Of a stretch of 64,000 bases of DNA, positions 27,255 to 36,569 are shown in pieces; positions within the stretch are counted from its first letter, which is position 1, and the number at the start of each line of letters is the position of its first letter. A program made the translations under genes and the position numbers. The DNA comes from Hydrogenophilales bacterium (lineage in GTDB: Bacteria; Pseudomonadota; Gammaproteobacteria; Burkholderiales; Thiobacillaceae). The notes below the pieces were generated by a model. The model made no database searches. It was not told where the DNA came from and saw nothing but the letters and a program-made list of their open reading frames with translations. The DNA lies in assembly GCA_016195805.1 (NCBI GenBank), contig JACPYT010000010.1:62001-126000 (forward strand), in the 5' to 3' direction.

Positions 27255-28607
27255 TTATTTCATGCCGATTTTTGCCATCAGGTCATACAGCGTGGGGCGG
27301 GTGATGCCGAGCAGTTCGGCGGCTTGGGCGATGCTGCCGTCGCTGTGGGCCAGTGCGCGGCTGACGGCCAGGCGTTCGGCATTTTCGCGCGCCTGGCGCA
27401 GGTTGAAAGGTTGCGGTTCGGCGTGGCCGGTATCGAGTCCGAGGTCGGCCGCCGTGATCTGGTTGCCGTCGGCCATGATGGTGGCGCGCTTGATCAGGTT
27501 CTCCATTTCGCGCACGTTGCCGGGCCAGGCATGGGTTTCGAGTGCCCGTAGCGCGTCAGCGGTGAAACCCCGGATATTGCGGCCCAGTTCGCGTGCATAG
27601 CGTTCCAGGAAAGCCTGCGCCAGCAATACGGCGTCGCCGGGACGCTCGCGCAGCGGCGGAATTTTTACCGAGATCTCGGACAGGCGGTAATACAGATCCT
27701 CGCGGAAACTGCCTTCGCGAATCATGCCCGCGAGATCGCGGTGGGTGGCGCAGACGACGCGCACGTCGACCGGAATTTCGCCGCGTCCGCCCAGGCGCTC
27801 GATCACACGCTCCTGCAGAAAACGCAGCAGCTTGGCCTGCAGCGGCATCGGCAGGTCGCCGATCTCGTCAAGGAACAGTGTGCCCTCGTTGGCGTATTCG
27901 ATGCGGCCGATGGTCTGCTTGGCAGCGCCGGTGAATGCACCTTTTTCGTAACCGAACAACTCGGATTCCAGCAGGGTATCGGGGATTGCCGCGCAGTTGA
28001 TGGCGACGAAACGCTTGCTGGCGCGCGGCGACAGCTCGTGGACGCCGCGAGCCAGCACTTCCTTGCCGGTGCCGGACTCGCCCAGTAGCAGGACGGTGGC
28101 GTTGGCAGGCGCGACTTTCTCCACGGTACGGCAGATCTTCAGCATGGGTTCGCTGCTGGTGATCAGGCCCTGCAGGGCGGAGCCGCTCTGTTTGGCGGCG
28201 AGCAGGCGGTTTTCGATTTCCAGCGCATGGACGTGCAGGGCGCGGGCAATCATCAGCGCCAGCACCTCGGGCTCGAAGGGTTTCTGGAAAAAGTCGTAGG
28301 CGCCGAGATGGATCGCTTTTACCGCATTGCTGCGATCGAGGTTGCCGGTGACGACGATGACCTTGGTGGACGGCGCGAGCGACAGGATCTGCTGCAGCGC
28401 CGCCAGGCCTTCGGTGGCGCCGTCGACGTCGGGTGGCAGGCCGAGGTCGAGCAGCACCACCGGGGGTTCGTGGCGGCGCAATTGGGCGATGGCGCTGTCG
28501 CGGTCGGCCGCGATGACCAGTTCGTAATCGGCGAGGCTCCACTTCAGCTGCTTTTGCAGTCCGGGATCGTCTTCGACCAGCAGTATTTTTTGTTTGGCGT
28601 CGCTCAT
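27255..28607 (-). CDS. prsR: PEP-CTERM-box response regulator PrsR, sigma-54 activator
   Basis: A 450-residue NtrC-type regulator. The receiver phosphorylation site is D54 (VVLLDLGLPPD). The AAA+ domain has Walker A GESGTGKE (176-183) and an intact GAFTGA loop (223-228) that contacts sigma-54. A Fis-type helix-turn-helix is at the C-terminus (AAELLGITRPTLYDLMAKIG). By family, it turns on PEP-CTERM genes. Its ATG overlaps the prsK stop (ATGA). Candidate target sites are at 20319-20335 and 53738-53754. Confidence 0.95.
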   Translation of the reverse strand: MSDAKQKILLVEDDPGLQKQLKWSLADYELVIAADRDSAIAQLRRHEPPVVLLDLGLPPDVDGATEGLAALQQILSLAPSTKVIVVTGNLDRSNAVKAIHLGAYDFFQKPFEPEVLALMIARALHVHALEIENRLLAAKQSGSALQGLITSSEPMLKICRTVEKVAPANATVLLLGESGTGKEVLARGVHELSPRASKRFVAINCAAIPDTLLESELFGYEKGAFTGAAKQTIGRIEYANEGTLFLDEIGDLPMPLQAKLLRFLQERVIERLGGRGEIPVDVRVVCATHRDLAGMIREGSFREDLYYRLSEISVKIPPLRERPGDAVLLAQAFLERYARELGRNIRGFTADALRALETHAWPGNVREMENLIKRATIMADGNQITAADLGLDTGHAEPQPFNLRQARENAERLAVSRALAHSDGSIAQAAELLGITRPTLYDLMAKIGMK

Positions 28608-30688
28608 GCGGCGTCTCCTCCAGCAGGTACATTATTGTCCAATGGCAGGCTGAGACGGAAGCGGGTTCCGATGCCTGGTGTGCTGTCTACCTCGATATTC
28701 CCGCCCAGGGTGCGCAGGGTCTCGCGGCATTCGTAGGCGCCGATGCCCATGCCCGCGCCCTTGGTCGAGTCGAACGGCTGAAACAGCCGGGTGCGGATGA
28801 ATTCGTCATCCATGCCGCTGCCGGTGTCGAGGATCTCGATGATCGCCTGTCCGGACGCCTCGAAGCCGCGCAGGGTGACCTGGCCGGTTGGCGGTGTGGC
28901 TTCCAGCGCATTCTGCAGCAGATGGCCGATGGCGCGGGTGAGCCGATCGCGCTCGGCGCGGACACGCAGCGAGCCGGGCGGCAGGTCCAGCGTGGGACGC
29001 AGCTTGAATGCCTGCTTGCTGGCGGCGGCCTCGTTCAGGATGTCGGCCAGCGCCACCGACTGCGCCGTGGCCGCATCGCTGCCCCGGCGCAATTGCGCCA
29101 GAACCTTGTGCATGCGGGCGACCGCGTTCTCCACCGTGTCGAGCATGTCGGCCTGGAATTCGGGGTTGTGCTTGTGTTTCTCGGCATTGGCCAGCAGCAG
29201 GGACAATTGGGCGATGAGATTTTTCAGGTCGTGGATGACGAAGGTGGTGGTGCGGTTGAACGACTCGAACTGGCGCGCCACGATCAGCTGGTTGGAGGCG
29301 CGCATCTGCGCCAGGTGCGCCGCGGCCTGGCGAGCTGCCACCTTGAGCAGGTCGCTGACTTCCCAGTTGAAGGTGACGTTGCCCAATGAATGCTTGAGCA
29401 CGACAAAGCCGAGCAGTTCGTCATGCAGCATCAAGGGCACCACCAGCCAGGCGTTGTCGGCGCTTTGAAGCCACGCGGGCGTATCCAGGTCGCCATAAAG
29501 ATCACGGCGCACTTTCATTTCATCCAGATCCACCACCCATTGCTTGCTGGCGAGCCATTGAATGAAGGGGGAGTCGGCCGGCTCGTTGCCCTGGAGGTCA
29601 GCCCAGTTCCAGTGGCTGGCGCGCTGATAGCCGGCATGGCCTTCGCGCATCCACAGGGCGCCACCGGGACTTTCGAGTAGCCGGGCCAGCGCCTCGACCG
29701 CACGTTCGCACAATTGCTCGCCGGGCTGGCCCTCGGTGAGGGTACGGGTAAAGTTGAGCCACTCTTCGCGGTAATCGTAACGGTAGCTGAAAAAATGCTT
29801 GGACAGGAATACGCGCAAGCGGGCGCGCAGGGTGCCGGAAAACATCAGCAGCACCAGCAGCATGGCGGCGGCAAAAATGAATACGGTTTGCACGACGTCG
29901 CCCCATTCGCCGCCGAACAGGCGCAGGTAATAGCCGGCGCCGGCCATCAGCAGCAGATAGATGCCCGCGCCCAGCAGGCTGGCGGTGTGGAACGCCATGC
30001 TGCGGGAGAGTCCGACCGGCGCGGCCCATTCCGGGTTGCGGGCGGCGGAGACCGCGATCAGCGGCGTCACCAGCGCGGCCACGTAGCCCCGTGCGGCCCA
30101 CACCTGGGCATCCAGCGCATTGAACAGTGTGGCATTGGCGTAAAGATAGAAATCGTAGACAAACAGCCCGCCCAGCCCCAGACAGAGAAACTTGATCGCC
30201 CAGCGATCCTCTGGACGGGTGCTGCGGTACACCTGCTCGGTGAGTACCAGACCCATGACGGTGAGCAGCACCAGTCCCAGATTGCTGGCCCACCGGGCCA
30301 GCACCGGCTGGGTCGGCGCGATGAAGGGATACAGGCTGGCGAGGAGCAGGGCGCTGACGAGTGCGATGCTCAGGGTGCGGATGAGACGCAGCGGTGCGGG
30401 CAGGGTTGCGTCAGGGGGCAGGCGCAGATGAAGGATGTAAAGCAGTAGCGCCAGCCATGCGCCGTTGCGCGCCACTTCGGCCGCCAGTTCGATCCGGGGT
30501 GGCACGATTCCCCAGGCCATGAGCGCGGAGAATGCGCCCCATACGGTGCTCAGCCCCGTTGCGAGCACTAGTAGTCGGCCTTGTGGTCGGCGTCGCCAGC
30601 TGGCGACGATCAGGCCGGACAGGCCGAGATAAGCGAGTGCCGCCAGTCCATAACCGACAGCGGCCAGGAGGAGCAGGGTGGCGGGCAT
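28604..30688 (-). CDS. prsK: PEP-CTERM system sensor histidine kinase PrsK
   Basis: A 694-residue membrane kinase. About 8-9 transmembrane helices (residues 1-285) are followed by a GAF-like domain (about 320-460) and a kinase core. H486 is in FVIHDLKNLIAQ; the N box LLQNALEAT, G box DTGSGMD and GAGMGIGAYECRETLRTL follow. The input signal is unknown. It is the cognate partner of PrsR, overlapping it by 4 bases, and lies 24 bases after the sugar transferase gene. Confidence 0.95.
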   Translation of the reverse strand: MPATLLLLAAVGYGLAALAYLGLSGLIVASWRRRPQGRLLVLATGLSTVWGAFSALMAWGIVPPRIELAAEVARNGAWLALLLYILHLRLPPDATLPAPLRLIRTLSIALVSALLLASLYPFIAPTQPVLARWASNLGLVLLTVMGLVLTEQVYRSTRPEDRWAIKFLCLGLGGLFVYDFYLYANATLFNALDAQVWAARGYVAALVTPLIAVSAARNPEWAAPVGLSRSMAFHTASLLGAGIYLLLMAGAGYYLRLFGGEWGDVVQTVFIFAAAMLLVLLMFSGTLRARLRVFLSKHFFSYRYDYREEWLNFTRTLTEGQPGEQLCERAVEALARLLESPGGALWMREGHAGYQRASHWNWADLQGNEPADSPFIQWLASKQWVVDLDEMKVRRDLYGDLDTPAWLQSADNAWLVVPLMLHDELLGFVVLKHSLGNVTFNWEVSDLLKVAARQAAAHLAQMRASNQLIVARQFESFNRTTTFVIHDLKNLIAQLSLLLANAEKHKHNPEFQADMLDTVENAVARMHKVLAQLRRGSDAATAQSVALADILNEAAASKQAFKLRPTLDLPPGSLRVRAERDRLTRAIGHLLQNALEATPPTGQVTLRGFEASGQAIIEILDTGSGMDDEFIRTRLFQPFDSTKGAGMGIGAYECRETLRTLGGNIEVDSTPGIGTRFRLSLPLDNNVPAGGDAA

Positions 30689-30712
30689 GGTCGGCTCTGG
30701 GAGTGTGCGCGC

Positions 30713-32107
30713 TCAGCGCACGCCCTTTCCCCACAATACGACTTGCGCGGTCTGGAACAGGATCATGAGATCGAGAAACAGGCTGTGGTTCTTGACGTAG
30801 TAGAGATCGTATTGCAGCTTGTGCATGGCGTCGTCGTCGCTCGCCCCGTACGGGTAACGCACTTGCGCCCAGCCGGTGATGCCGGGTTTGACGGTGTGGC
30901 GCACGCCGTAATAGGGGATTTTCTGGGTCAGGTCCTGCACGAAATAGGGACGTTCCGGGCGCGGGCCGACGAAGCTCATGTCGCCGAAAAAGACGTTGAA
31001 GATCTGCGGCAGTTCGTCGATGCGGGTGCGCCGGATGAAGCGTCCGGTGAGCGTCACGCGGCTGTCGTTCTGCCCGGCCCAGCGCGGCTTGCCGTCTTTT
31101 TCGGCATCGACGCACATGCTGCGGAACTTGAGGATGGTGAAATTGCGGCAGCCCTGGCCGACGCGTTCCTGGCGGTAGAGCACGGGGCCGGGGCTTTCCA
31201 GCTTGATGAACAGGGCGGTGAGCGCCATGACCGGCAGGCAGACGACCAGCATGGCCGCGCTCACCAGCAGGTCGAACAGGCGTTTGGCGGTGTCGCGCAG
31301 CATGCCTTGGTGAAAGCCCTCGGAGAGGATCATCCAGCTGGCGTTCATCGAATCGAGCTGCAGATGGCCGTTTTCGCGCTCGAAGAAGCTGGACAGTTCC
31401 AGGATGCGAATGCCGTACAGCTTGCACTTGAGCAGGTCCTGCACCGGCATGCCGCCGCCACGGCGGTCGCGCACGGCGAGAATGATCTCACTGACTTGCA
31501 GACGAAGCGCCAGTTCGGGCAGCGATTCCTGGGTGTCGAGAATACGGGCATGGTCGACGAAATGATGACTCCCGCCCATCGGCAGATAACCGATGACCTG
31601 GACATTGCTGGAATGGGAACGCTTGGTCAGCATGGCTTCGACGTGGGCGGCACGGCTGCCGGTGCCGATCACCAGGGCACGCGTCTTGAGCGCGCCGACC
31701 CGTGCCCAGCGGATGAACAGGGCCCTGCTGAGCAAAATGCCCAGCAGGGCCAGGCCAAACGACAGCAGGAAGGCACCCCGCCCGACCAGCAAGGCAGGGA
31801 AAAAATAGAACAGCAGGCTCATCGTCACCAGCCCCAGCCCGAAGCTCAGGCCCAGGCGCTGCAGCAGGGCGCGTATGCCCCCCTGCCACTCGAGGTCATA
31901 CAGGCCGCTCGCGGTCATCAGGCCCAGCATGACGATGGCGAAGGTCAGGGCCTTGGGCAGCAGGGGATCGAGTTCACCCGGGATCGTGCTGCCGTCGAGG
32001 AAGCGGGCGCTCACCCCGGCGTAGATCGATCCGCTCAGGATCAGCGTTTCGATCAATACCAGCAGCAATAAATTCAGCGGCACGTAGTGTCGGAAAAATC
32101 GGATCAC
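30713..32107 (-). CDS. EpsB-type polyprenyl-phosphate sugar phosphotransferase
   Basis: A 464-residue protein with an N-terminal block of four or five membrane helices, a nucleotide-binding-like middle domain and a C-terminal bacterial sugar transferase domain. KRLFDLLVSAAMLVV is its membrane re-entrant start; KFRSMCVDAEKDGKPRW, RRTRIDELPQIFNVFFGDMS and FVGPRPERP are the catalytic signature. It would load the first sugar-phosphate on undecaprenyl phosphate for exopolysaccharide made along with PEP-CTERM proteins. No other EPS genes are in the window. A sigma-54 promoter (32141-32157) lies 33 bases upstream, so this is the first gene of the prs operon. Confidence 0.93.
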   Translation of the reverse strand: MIRFFRHYVPLNLLLLVLIETLILSGSIYAGVSARFLDGSTIPGELDPLLPKALTFAIVMLGLMTASGLYDLEWQGGIRALLQRLGLSFGLGLVTMSLLFYFFPALLVGRGAFLLSFGLALLGILLSRALFIRWARVGALKTRALVIGTGSRAAHVEAMLTKRSHSSNVQVIGYLPMGGSHHFVDHARILDTQESLPELALRLQVSEIILAVRDRRGGGMPVQDLLKCKLYGIRILELSSFFERENGHLQLDSMNASWMILSEGFHQGMLRDTAKRLFDLLVSAAMLVVCLPVMALTALFIKLESPGPVLYRQERVGQGCRNFTILKFRSMCVDAEKDGKPRWAGQNDSRVTLTGRFIRRTRIDELPQIFNVFFGDMSFVGPRPERPYFVQDLTQKIPYYGVRHTVKPGITGWAQVRYPYGASDDDAMHKLQYDLYYVKNHSLFLDLMILFQTAQVVLWGKGVR

Positions 32108-32140
32108 AGCCGTTTACTCATAAGAACCATGGCGTGTGAA

Positions 32141-32157
32141 GAGCATCTTCCATGCCA
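32141..32157 (-). promoter_or_regulatory. Sigma-54 promoter of the epsB-prsK-prsR-prsT operon
   Basis: On the minus strand TGGCAT-GGAAG-ATGCTC has GG and GC ten bases apart and the ATGC -12 variant shared with two other promoters here. It lies in the only real gap (72 bp) of this gene string. No copy of the 17-bp box is seen upstream of it to about 32300. Confidence 0.7.
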
Positions 32158-32179
32158 GAGGGGGTAGCAATGAGAATGG

Positions 32180-32755
32180 TCAAATGAGCGTCCTGACCTG
32201 TGGCAAGCGCAGGCGCCGCGGGCTGCCATCGGCTTGCAGGCGTTTCATGTTGCGCAGCTCGGAGGTGGGATAGACGACCAGGTCGACGCGTGCGCGCGGG
32301 TCGTCGATCATGAAGCGGGGGTAGATCCGCCCTGGGGCATCCGAGGCCCGGTACTCGCCGGCCTGGTAGGCCGAAGGCAGGCGCATCAGCAGGAATTCGA
32401 CCTCCTTCTGGTGGTCGGTGAAGAGTTGCAGGTTGATGTCGGCATGCGGGCCGGCCGTACCGTTGAGCACGGATCCGGTGAGGTGGGGGTCAAACTCTGC
32501 AAGTTGCCCCATGTATTCAATGGCGGTTTGCCGCAGCAGCGCCAGGTGCGCCCGTGTTTCGTCCGTCTGATAGATCGCCTGATAGCTGCGCAGCGCGTCC
32601 TCGACCTGCTGGTTGTCCGGCAGGTTGCCGCTGTCGGGTGCGCCGAGCTGGCGTGCCGCCTTGCGCTTGGCGCTGCCGTAATCGAGGCTGCCGTCTTCGG
32701 CCAGCATGCGCGCCGCCGCATGCGCGATGCGGCGGCGCATGTCCTGATGTTTCAT
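32180..32755 (-). CDS. Conserved nucleotidyltransferase-fold-like protein of unknown function
   Basis: A 191-residue soluble protein. The segment GSVLNGTAGPHADINLQLF resembles the GS...DxD core of minimal nucleotidyltransferases. The N-terminus (MLAEDGSLDYGSAKRKAARQ) is a helical region typical of a conserved betaproteobacterial family that is sometimes labelled, doubtfully, as UDP-N-acetylmuramate-alanine ligase; nothing here supports a Mur ligase. The ATG overlaps the stop of the PBP1A gene (ATGA), so it is translationally coupled to it. Confidence 0.75.
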   Translation of the reverse strand: MKHQDMRRRIAHAAARMLAEDGSLDYGSAKRKAARQLGAPDSGNLPDNQQVEDALRSYQAIYQTDETRAHLALLRQTAIEYMGQLAEFDPHLTGSVLNGTAGPHADINLQLFTDHQKEVEFLLMRLPSAYQAGEYRASDAPGRIYPRFMIDDPRARVDLVVYPTSELRNMKRLQADGSPRRLRLPQVRTLI

Positions 32756-35124
32756 GGCGACGTTCCGGGGAGGACGGTTGCGGGCTCTGCAGGCGTGCCG
32801 GTGCCGGTATTCAACCCCGCAGCAGGCGCGTCGGGAGGGGGGAATTCCTGATAGAAATATTCGCTCATGCCGGTTGAATTGGTGCCCAGAATATTACTCA
32901 GGAATTCACCAATCAATGTGTCGGGCAGGCGGGCTCCGGTGTTGGGATCGATTTTCACGCTGATGATGCCGCTGGGCATGGTCCAGCCCTTTTGCGGCAC
33001 GCCTTTCAGCGCAGGGCCCATGAAACCCATCCAGATTGGCAGGGCGGATTGCGCGCCGGTTTCAGCCCGGCCGAGTGAACGTGGCTGGTCGTATCCCAGC
33101 CAAGCGATGGCGACGAGATCAGGGGTATAGCCGGCGAACCAGGTGTCGCGGGCGTCGTTGGTCGTGCCGGTCTTGCCGGCGATGTCGCTACGTCCCAGCT
33201 GCGACGCACGGGCGCCGGTTCCATAGCGGACCACGTCCTGCATTATGTTGGTCATCAGCCAGGCATTGCGCGGATCGATCACGCGCGGCGCGCTTTGCCC
33301 CGCTATTTGCGGCCTCGCTTCCATCAGCAGCCGGCCATCCTTGTCGTAGACCTTGTCAATCAGATAGGGCTTGACGCTAAAGCCGCCGTTGGCGAATACG
33401 CCGTAGGCCGCCGCCAGCTGCAGCGGGGTGACGCTGCCTGCGCCCAACGCCATGGTGAGGTAGGGCGGATGGCGGGCGGGATCGAAGCCGAAACGACGGA
33501 TGTAGTCGCGTGCGTAGCCTGGGCCGATCCCTTGCAGGATGCGTATCGATACCAGGTTGAGTGACTTGGTCAGCGCAGTCCGCATGCGTACCGGACCGCT
33601 GGTGTCGCCGTCGTAGTTCTGGGGTTCCCAGGCGGTGCCGCCCGCCTCTTCGGCGCTCAGGGTTAGCGGCATGTTGTCGATCATGGTGGCCGGGGTATAG
33701 CCCTTTTCCAGCGCAGCCGAATAAATGAAGGGCTTGAAGCTCGATCCCGGTTGCCGCCAGGCCTGCGTCACGCGGTTGAACTTGTTGCGATGAAAGTCGA
33801 ACCCGCCCACCAGTGCGGTGATGGCGCCATCATTCGGGTTCAGAGCAACCAGTGCGGCTTCCACCTCGGGTAGCTGTACCAGTCGCCATTGCTGCGGCTT
33901 GCCTATCGCCTGCACGCGGACCACAGCGCCGGGAACGAGCTGTCGGCCTTTCTTTCCGTTGGCCCAGTTGGCCACCCACTTCAGCGAAGCACCCGAAATG
34001 TCGACCACCGTGTCGTCCTCCAGTTGGGCACGGATCAGCTTGGGGGTGACGCTCACGACCACGGCAGGCTGCATGTCGTTGACCGGGGCAAGATCTTCCA
34101 ATACGGCGGCGATAGCCGCTTCGCGCTGGACCTTGTCGGCAGGCAGGCTGATCTCCTTTTCCGGTCCGCGATAACCGTGGCGCTGGTCGTAGTCGGCAAT
34201 GCCTTGCCATACCGAGAGATCGGCGGCCGCCTGCTGGGCGCGCCGCAGCGTGGTGATGGCTTTGTAGCCCGAGCTGTAGATGGATTCGCCGTATTTCTCG
34301 AACAGGGCCTGGCGCACCATTTCGGCTGCGTAGTCGGCCGAAACATCAGTCTGCTGCCGCGCCTGGCGAATGACCAGTTTCTTCTTGACAGCGGCCTGCC
34401 AGGTTGGCTTGTCGATGAATTTGAGCGCAAGCATGCGTCCCAGCACGTATTCCTGGCGCGCCTTGGCACGCGGGAAATTGACCACCGGGTTATAGCGCGA
34501 CGGCGCCTTCGGCAACCCGGCCAGCATGGCGAATTCGGCGAGCGACAATTCGCGCATCGGCTTGCCGAAGTAAGTGCGCGCGGCCGCTTCGAAACCGTAG
34601 GCACGCTGCCCGAGATAGATCTGGTTGAGATACAGCTCGAGAATTTTATCCTTCGACAGGCTGTGCTCGATCTTCATCGCCAGCATGGCTTCCGACAGCT
34701 TGCGGGTGAGCGTCTTTTCGTTCGACAGGAAGAAGTTGCGTGCTACCTGCATGGTGATGGTCGAAGCGCCTTCCTTGGCGCCGCCGGACACAAGATTCGA
34801 AACCGCGGCGCGCAGCACGCCCAGCGTATCCACCCCGCCATGCTCGTAAAAGCGCTCGTCTTCGGCGGCGATGATCGCCTGCTTCATATAGGTCGGGACT
34901 TTATCGATGGCGATGAAGGCCCGGCGTTCTTCGCCGAATTCGCCGATCAGGGCGCCGTCAGCCGTGAATACGCGCAGCGGCAGCTTGGGCCTGTAGTCCG
35001 TCAGCGCTTCGAGCGGCGGCAGGTTCGGGTAAATCAATGCTGCGGCCAACCCGGCCAGCGCCGTGCCGACGACGCCAAGGCTGACGATCAATGCCAATGC
35101 GTAATGCCACCATTTCGAAAACAT
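32752..35124 (-). CDS. mrcA: Penicillin-binding protein 1A, bifunctional
   Basis: A 790-residue class A PBP. One membrane anchor at the N-terminus, a glycosyltransferase domain (catalytic glutamate in AAEDERFYEHGGVD, then GASTITMQVARNFFLS), an OB-like insert (about 290-390) and a transpeptidase domain follow. The transpeptidase motifs are SSFKP (SxxK), SLN (SxN) and KTGT. It polymerises and cross-links peptidoglycan in the periplasm. The ATG at 35124 puts the anchor at residue 8; a 15-residue extension is possible. It is divergent from the pil operon, as in many proteobacteria. Confidence 0.96.
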   Translation of the reverse strand: MFSKWWHYALALIVSLGVVGTALAGLAAALIYPNLPPLEALTDYRPKLPLRVFTADGALIGEFGEERRAFIAIDKVPTYMKQAIIAAEDERFYEHGGVDTLGVLRAAVSNLVSGGAKEGASTITMQVARNFFLSNEKTLTRKLSEAMLAMKIEHSLSKDKILELYLNQIYLGQRAYGFEAAARTYFGKPMRELSLAEFAMLAGLPKAPSRYNPVVNFPRAKARQEYVLGRMLALKFIDKPTWQAAVKKKLVIRQARQQTDVSADYAAEMVRQALFEKYGESIYSSGYKAITTLRRAQQAAADLSVWQGIADYDQRHGYRGPEKEISLPADKVQREAAIAAVLEDLAPVNDMQPAVVVSVTPKLIRAQLEDDTVVDISGASLKWVANWANGKKGRQLVPGAVVRVQAIGKPQQWRLVQLPEVEAALVALNPNDGAITALVGGFDFHRNKFNRVTQAWRQPGSSFKPFIYSAALEKGYTPATMIDNMPLTLSAEEAGGTAWEPQNYDGDTSGPVRMRTALTKSLNLVSIRILQGIGPGYARDYIRRFGFDPARHPPYLTMALGAGSVTPLQLAAAYGVFANGGFSVKPYLIDKVYDKDGRLLMEARPQIAGQSAPRVIDPRNAWLMTNIMQDVVRYGTGARASQLGRSDIAGKTGTTNDARDTWFAGYTPDLVAIAWLGYDQPRSLGRAETGAQSALPIWMGFMGPALKGVPQKGWTMPSGIISVKIDPNTGARLPDTLIGEFLSNILGTNSTGMSEYFYQEFPPPDAPAAGLNTGTGTPAEPATVLPGTSP

Positions 35125-35480
35125 CCGGTTCCTTACTTTATGAAGACGTCGTAAGACTGGAGCGACCATACCAAATAGCCATCCCGCCAGGGAGGGGGCG
35201 GCGGGGCCGTCTCAATACCCCGCAGTTTTATCCATTGAATAACTTGCCTGTCGCGCAGTGTACTGGGCTGCAATGATCTCGGGCGGTATCGGCTGAATCT
35301 GCCATGTGATGCCTAAAGTTTCCGACGATTATAGGCGTTAGTGGTGTTGGAAATTGGACACACATGTTCAACTCTAGTGTGATGGCAAGAAAAAAACTGT
35401 TAAAAACCGTGTGTTGTTGCTAGCATCTAAAAACAATAATAAGAAAAAGCGCCAACCCACAGAAGTGTAAAGGAAAACTC
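35125..35480. other. Divergent intergenic region between mrcA and pilM
   Basis: This 356-bp gap holds no gene. It turns AT-rich near pilM (35380-35460). A possible sigma-70 promoter for the pil operon is TTGTTG at about 35412, a 17-base spacer, and TAATAA; each hexamer fits only half of the consensus. No clear sigma-54 site or operator was found. Confidence 0.4.
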
Positions 35481-36569
35481 TTGCACCTGAATATCAATCT
35501 GGACTGGCTGTCCGCCAAGGGTCTGCCCATCCTGGGGCTCGACATCAGCACGACCGCGGTCAAGCTGGTGGAGTTGTCCGACGCAGGGAAGGGCATGCTG
35601 CGGGTGGAACGCTATGTCATCGAGCCCTTGCCCAAGGATGCCGTGACGGACGGCAACATCGCCAACCTCGATCAGGTGGCGGATGCCTTGCGCACCGCCT
35701 GGAAGAATCTGGGGTCGCGGATCAAGAACGTGGCCTTGGCGTTGCCGTCGTCAGCCGTCATCACTAAAAAAATCCTGGCGCCCGTAAGTCTCAAGGGCAT
35801 CGATCTGGAAAATCAGGTGGAGGCCGAGGCCAATCAGGTCATTCCTTTCTCGCTCGATGAAGTGAATCTGGATTTTCAGGTGCTCGGCCCGTCGCCCAGC
35901 AGCCCCGACGACATGCAGATCCTGCTCGCCGCGGCGCGCAAGGAGAAGGTCGAGGATCGTGTGGCGGCCGTCGAGGCGGCCGGCCTCAAGGCACTGATCA
36001 TGGACGTCGAATCCTATGCCACGCAAACCGCCTACGAACAGATCGCACATCTGCTACCGAACAGCGGCGCCGGCCAGACCGTGGCAATCATCGATGTGGG
36101 TGCGCAGAACATGCACATCAACATCCTCAATAACAACGAGTCGGTCTATTTGCGCGAACACGGTTTTGGCGGCAACCAGCTCAACAACGAAATTTCGCGC
36201 CGTTACGGCATGACCAGCGAGGAAGCCGAAAACGCCAAGCGCAAGGGTACGCTGCCCGAAAGCTACGACATGGAAGTGCTGCAGCCTTACAGCGAAACCC
36301 TGGCGATGGAGATCGGCCGCGCCCTGCAGCTGTTCACCACGTCGACCCAGTTTCGCAAGGTCGACCAGATCCTGCTGGCCGGCGGCGGCGCCATGATCCC
36401 CGGAATCGACGAAGTCGTCGCCCAGCGCACCGGCACGCCGACGATGGTTGTCAATCCGTTTGCCAACATGGCGGTCGGCCCGAAAATCCGGCCGCAGGCA
36501 TTGACCGCCGATGCACCTTCCCTATTTGTCGCTTGCGGCCTTGCCATGCGGAGGTTTGACCCACAATGA
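35481..36569 (+). CDS. pilM: Type IV pilus inner-membrane platform protein PilM
   Basis: A 362-residue cytoplasmic actin-like ATPase. GLDISTTAVKLVELSD is the first phosphate-binding motif, IIDVGAQNMHINILNN the second and LLAGGGAMIPGIDEVVA the adenosine motif. PilM binds the PilN N-terminus at the inner membrane. It starts with TTG at 35481 after AAAGGAA; no better start lies close. It is the first gene of pilMNOPQ and overlaps pilN by 4 bases. Confidence 0.96.
   Translation: MHLNINLDWLSAKGLPILGLDISTTAVKLVELSDAGKGMLRVERYVIEPLPKDAVTDGNIANLDQVADALRTAWKNLGSRIKNVALALPSSAVITKKILAPVSLKGIDLENQVEAEANQVIPFSLDEVNLDFQVLGPSPSSPDDMQILLAAARKEKVEDRVAAVEAAGLKALIMDVESYATQTAYEQIAHLLPNSGAGQTVAIIDVGAQNMHINILNNNESVYLREHGFGGNQLNNEISRRYGMTSEEAENAKRKGTLPESYDMEVLQPYSETLAMEIGRALQLFTTSTQFRKVDQILLAGGGAMIPGIDEVVAQRTGTPTMVVNPFANMAVGPKIRPQALTADAPSLFVACGLAMRRFDPQ

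Noticed and set aside
30581-32071. A 496-codon open frame on the plus strand
   Set aside because: It lies wholly opposite the EpsB-type gene, is rich in Gln/His/Arg/Gly as expected for a high-GC antisense frame and has no recognisable domain.
35350-35380. Sigma-54 site before pilM (TTGGACACACATGTTC)
   Set aside because: The GG is followed after ten bases by TC, not GC, so the required -12 dinucleotide is missing.
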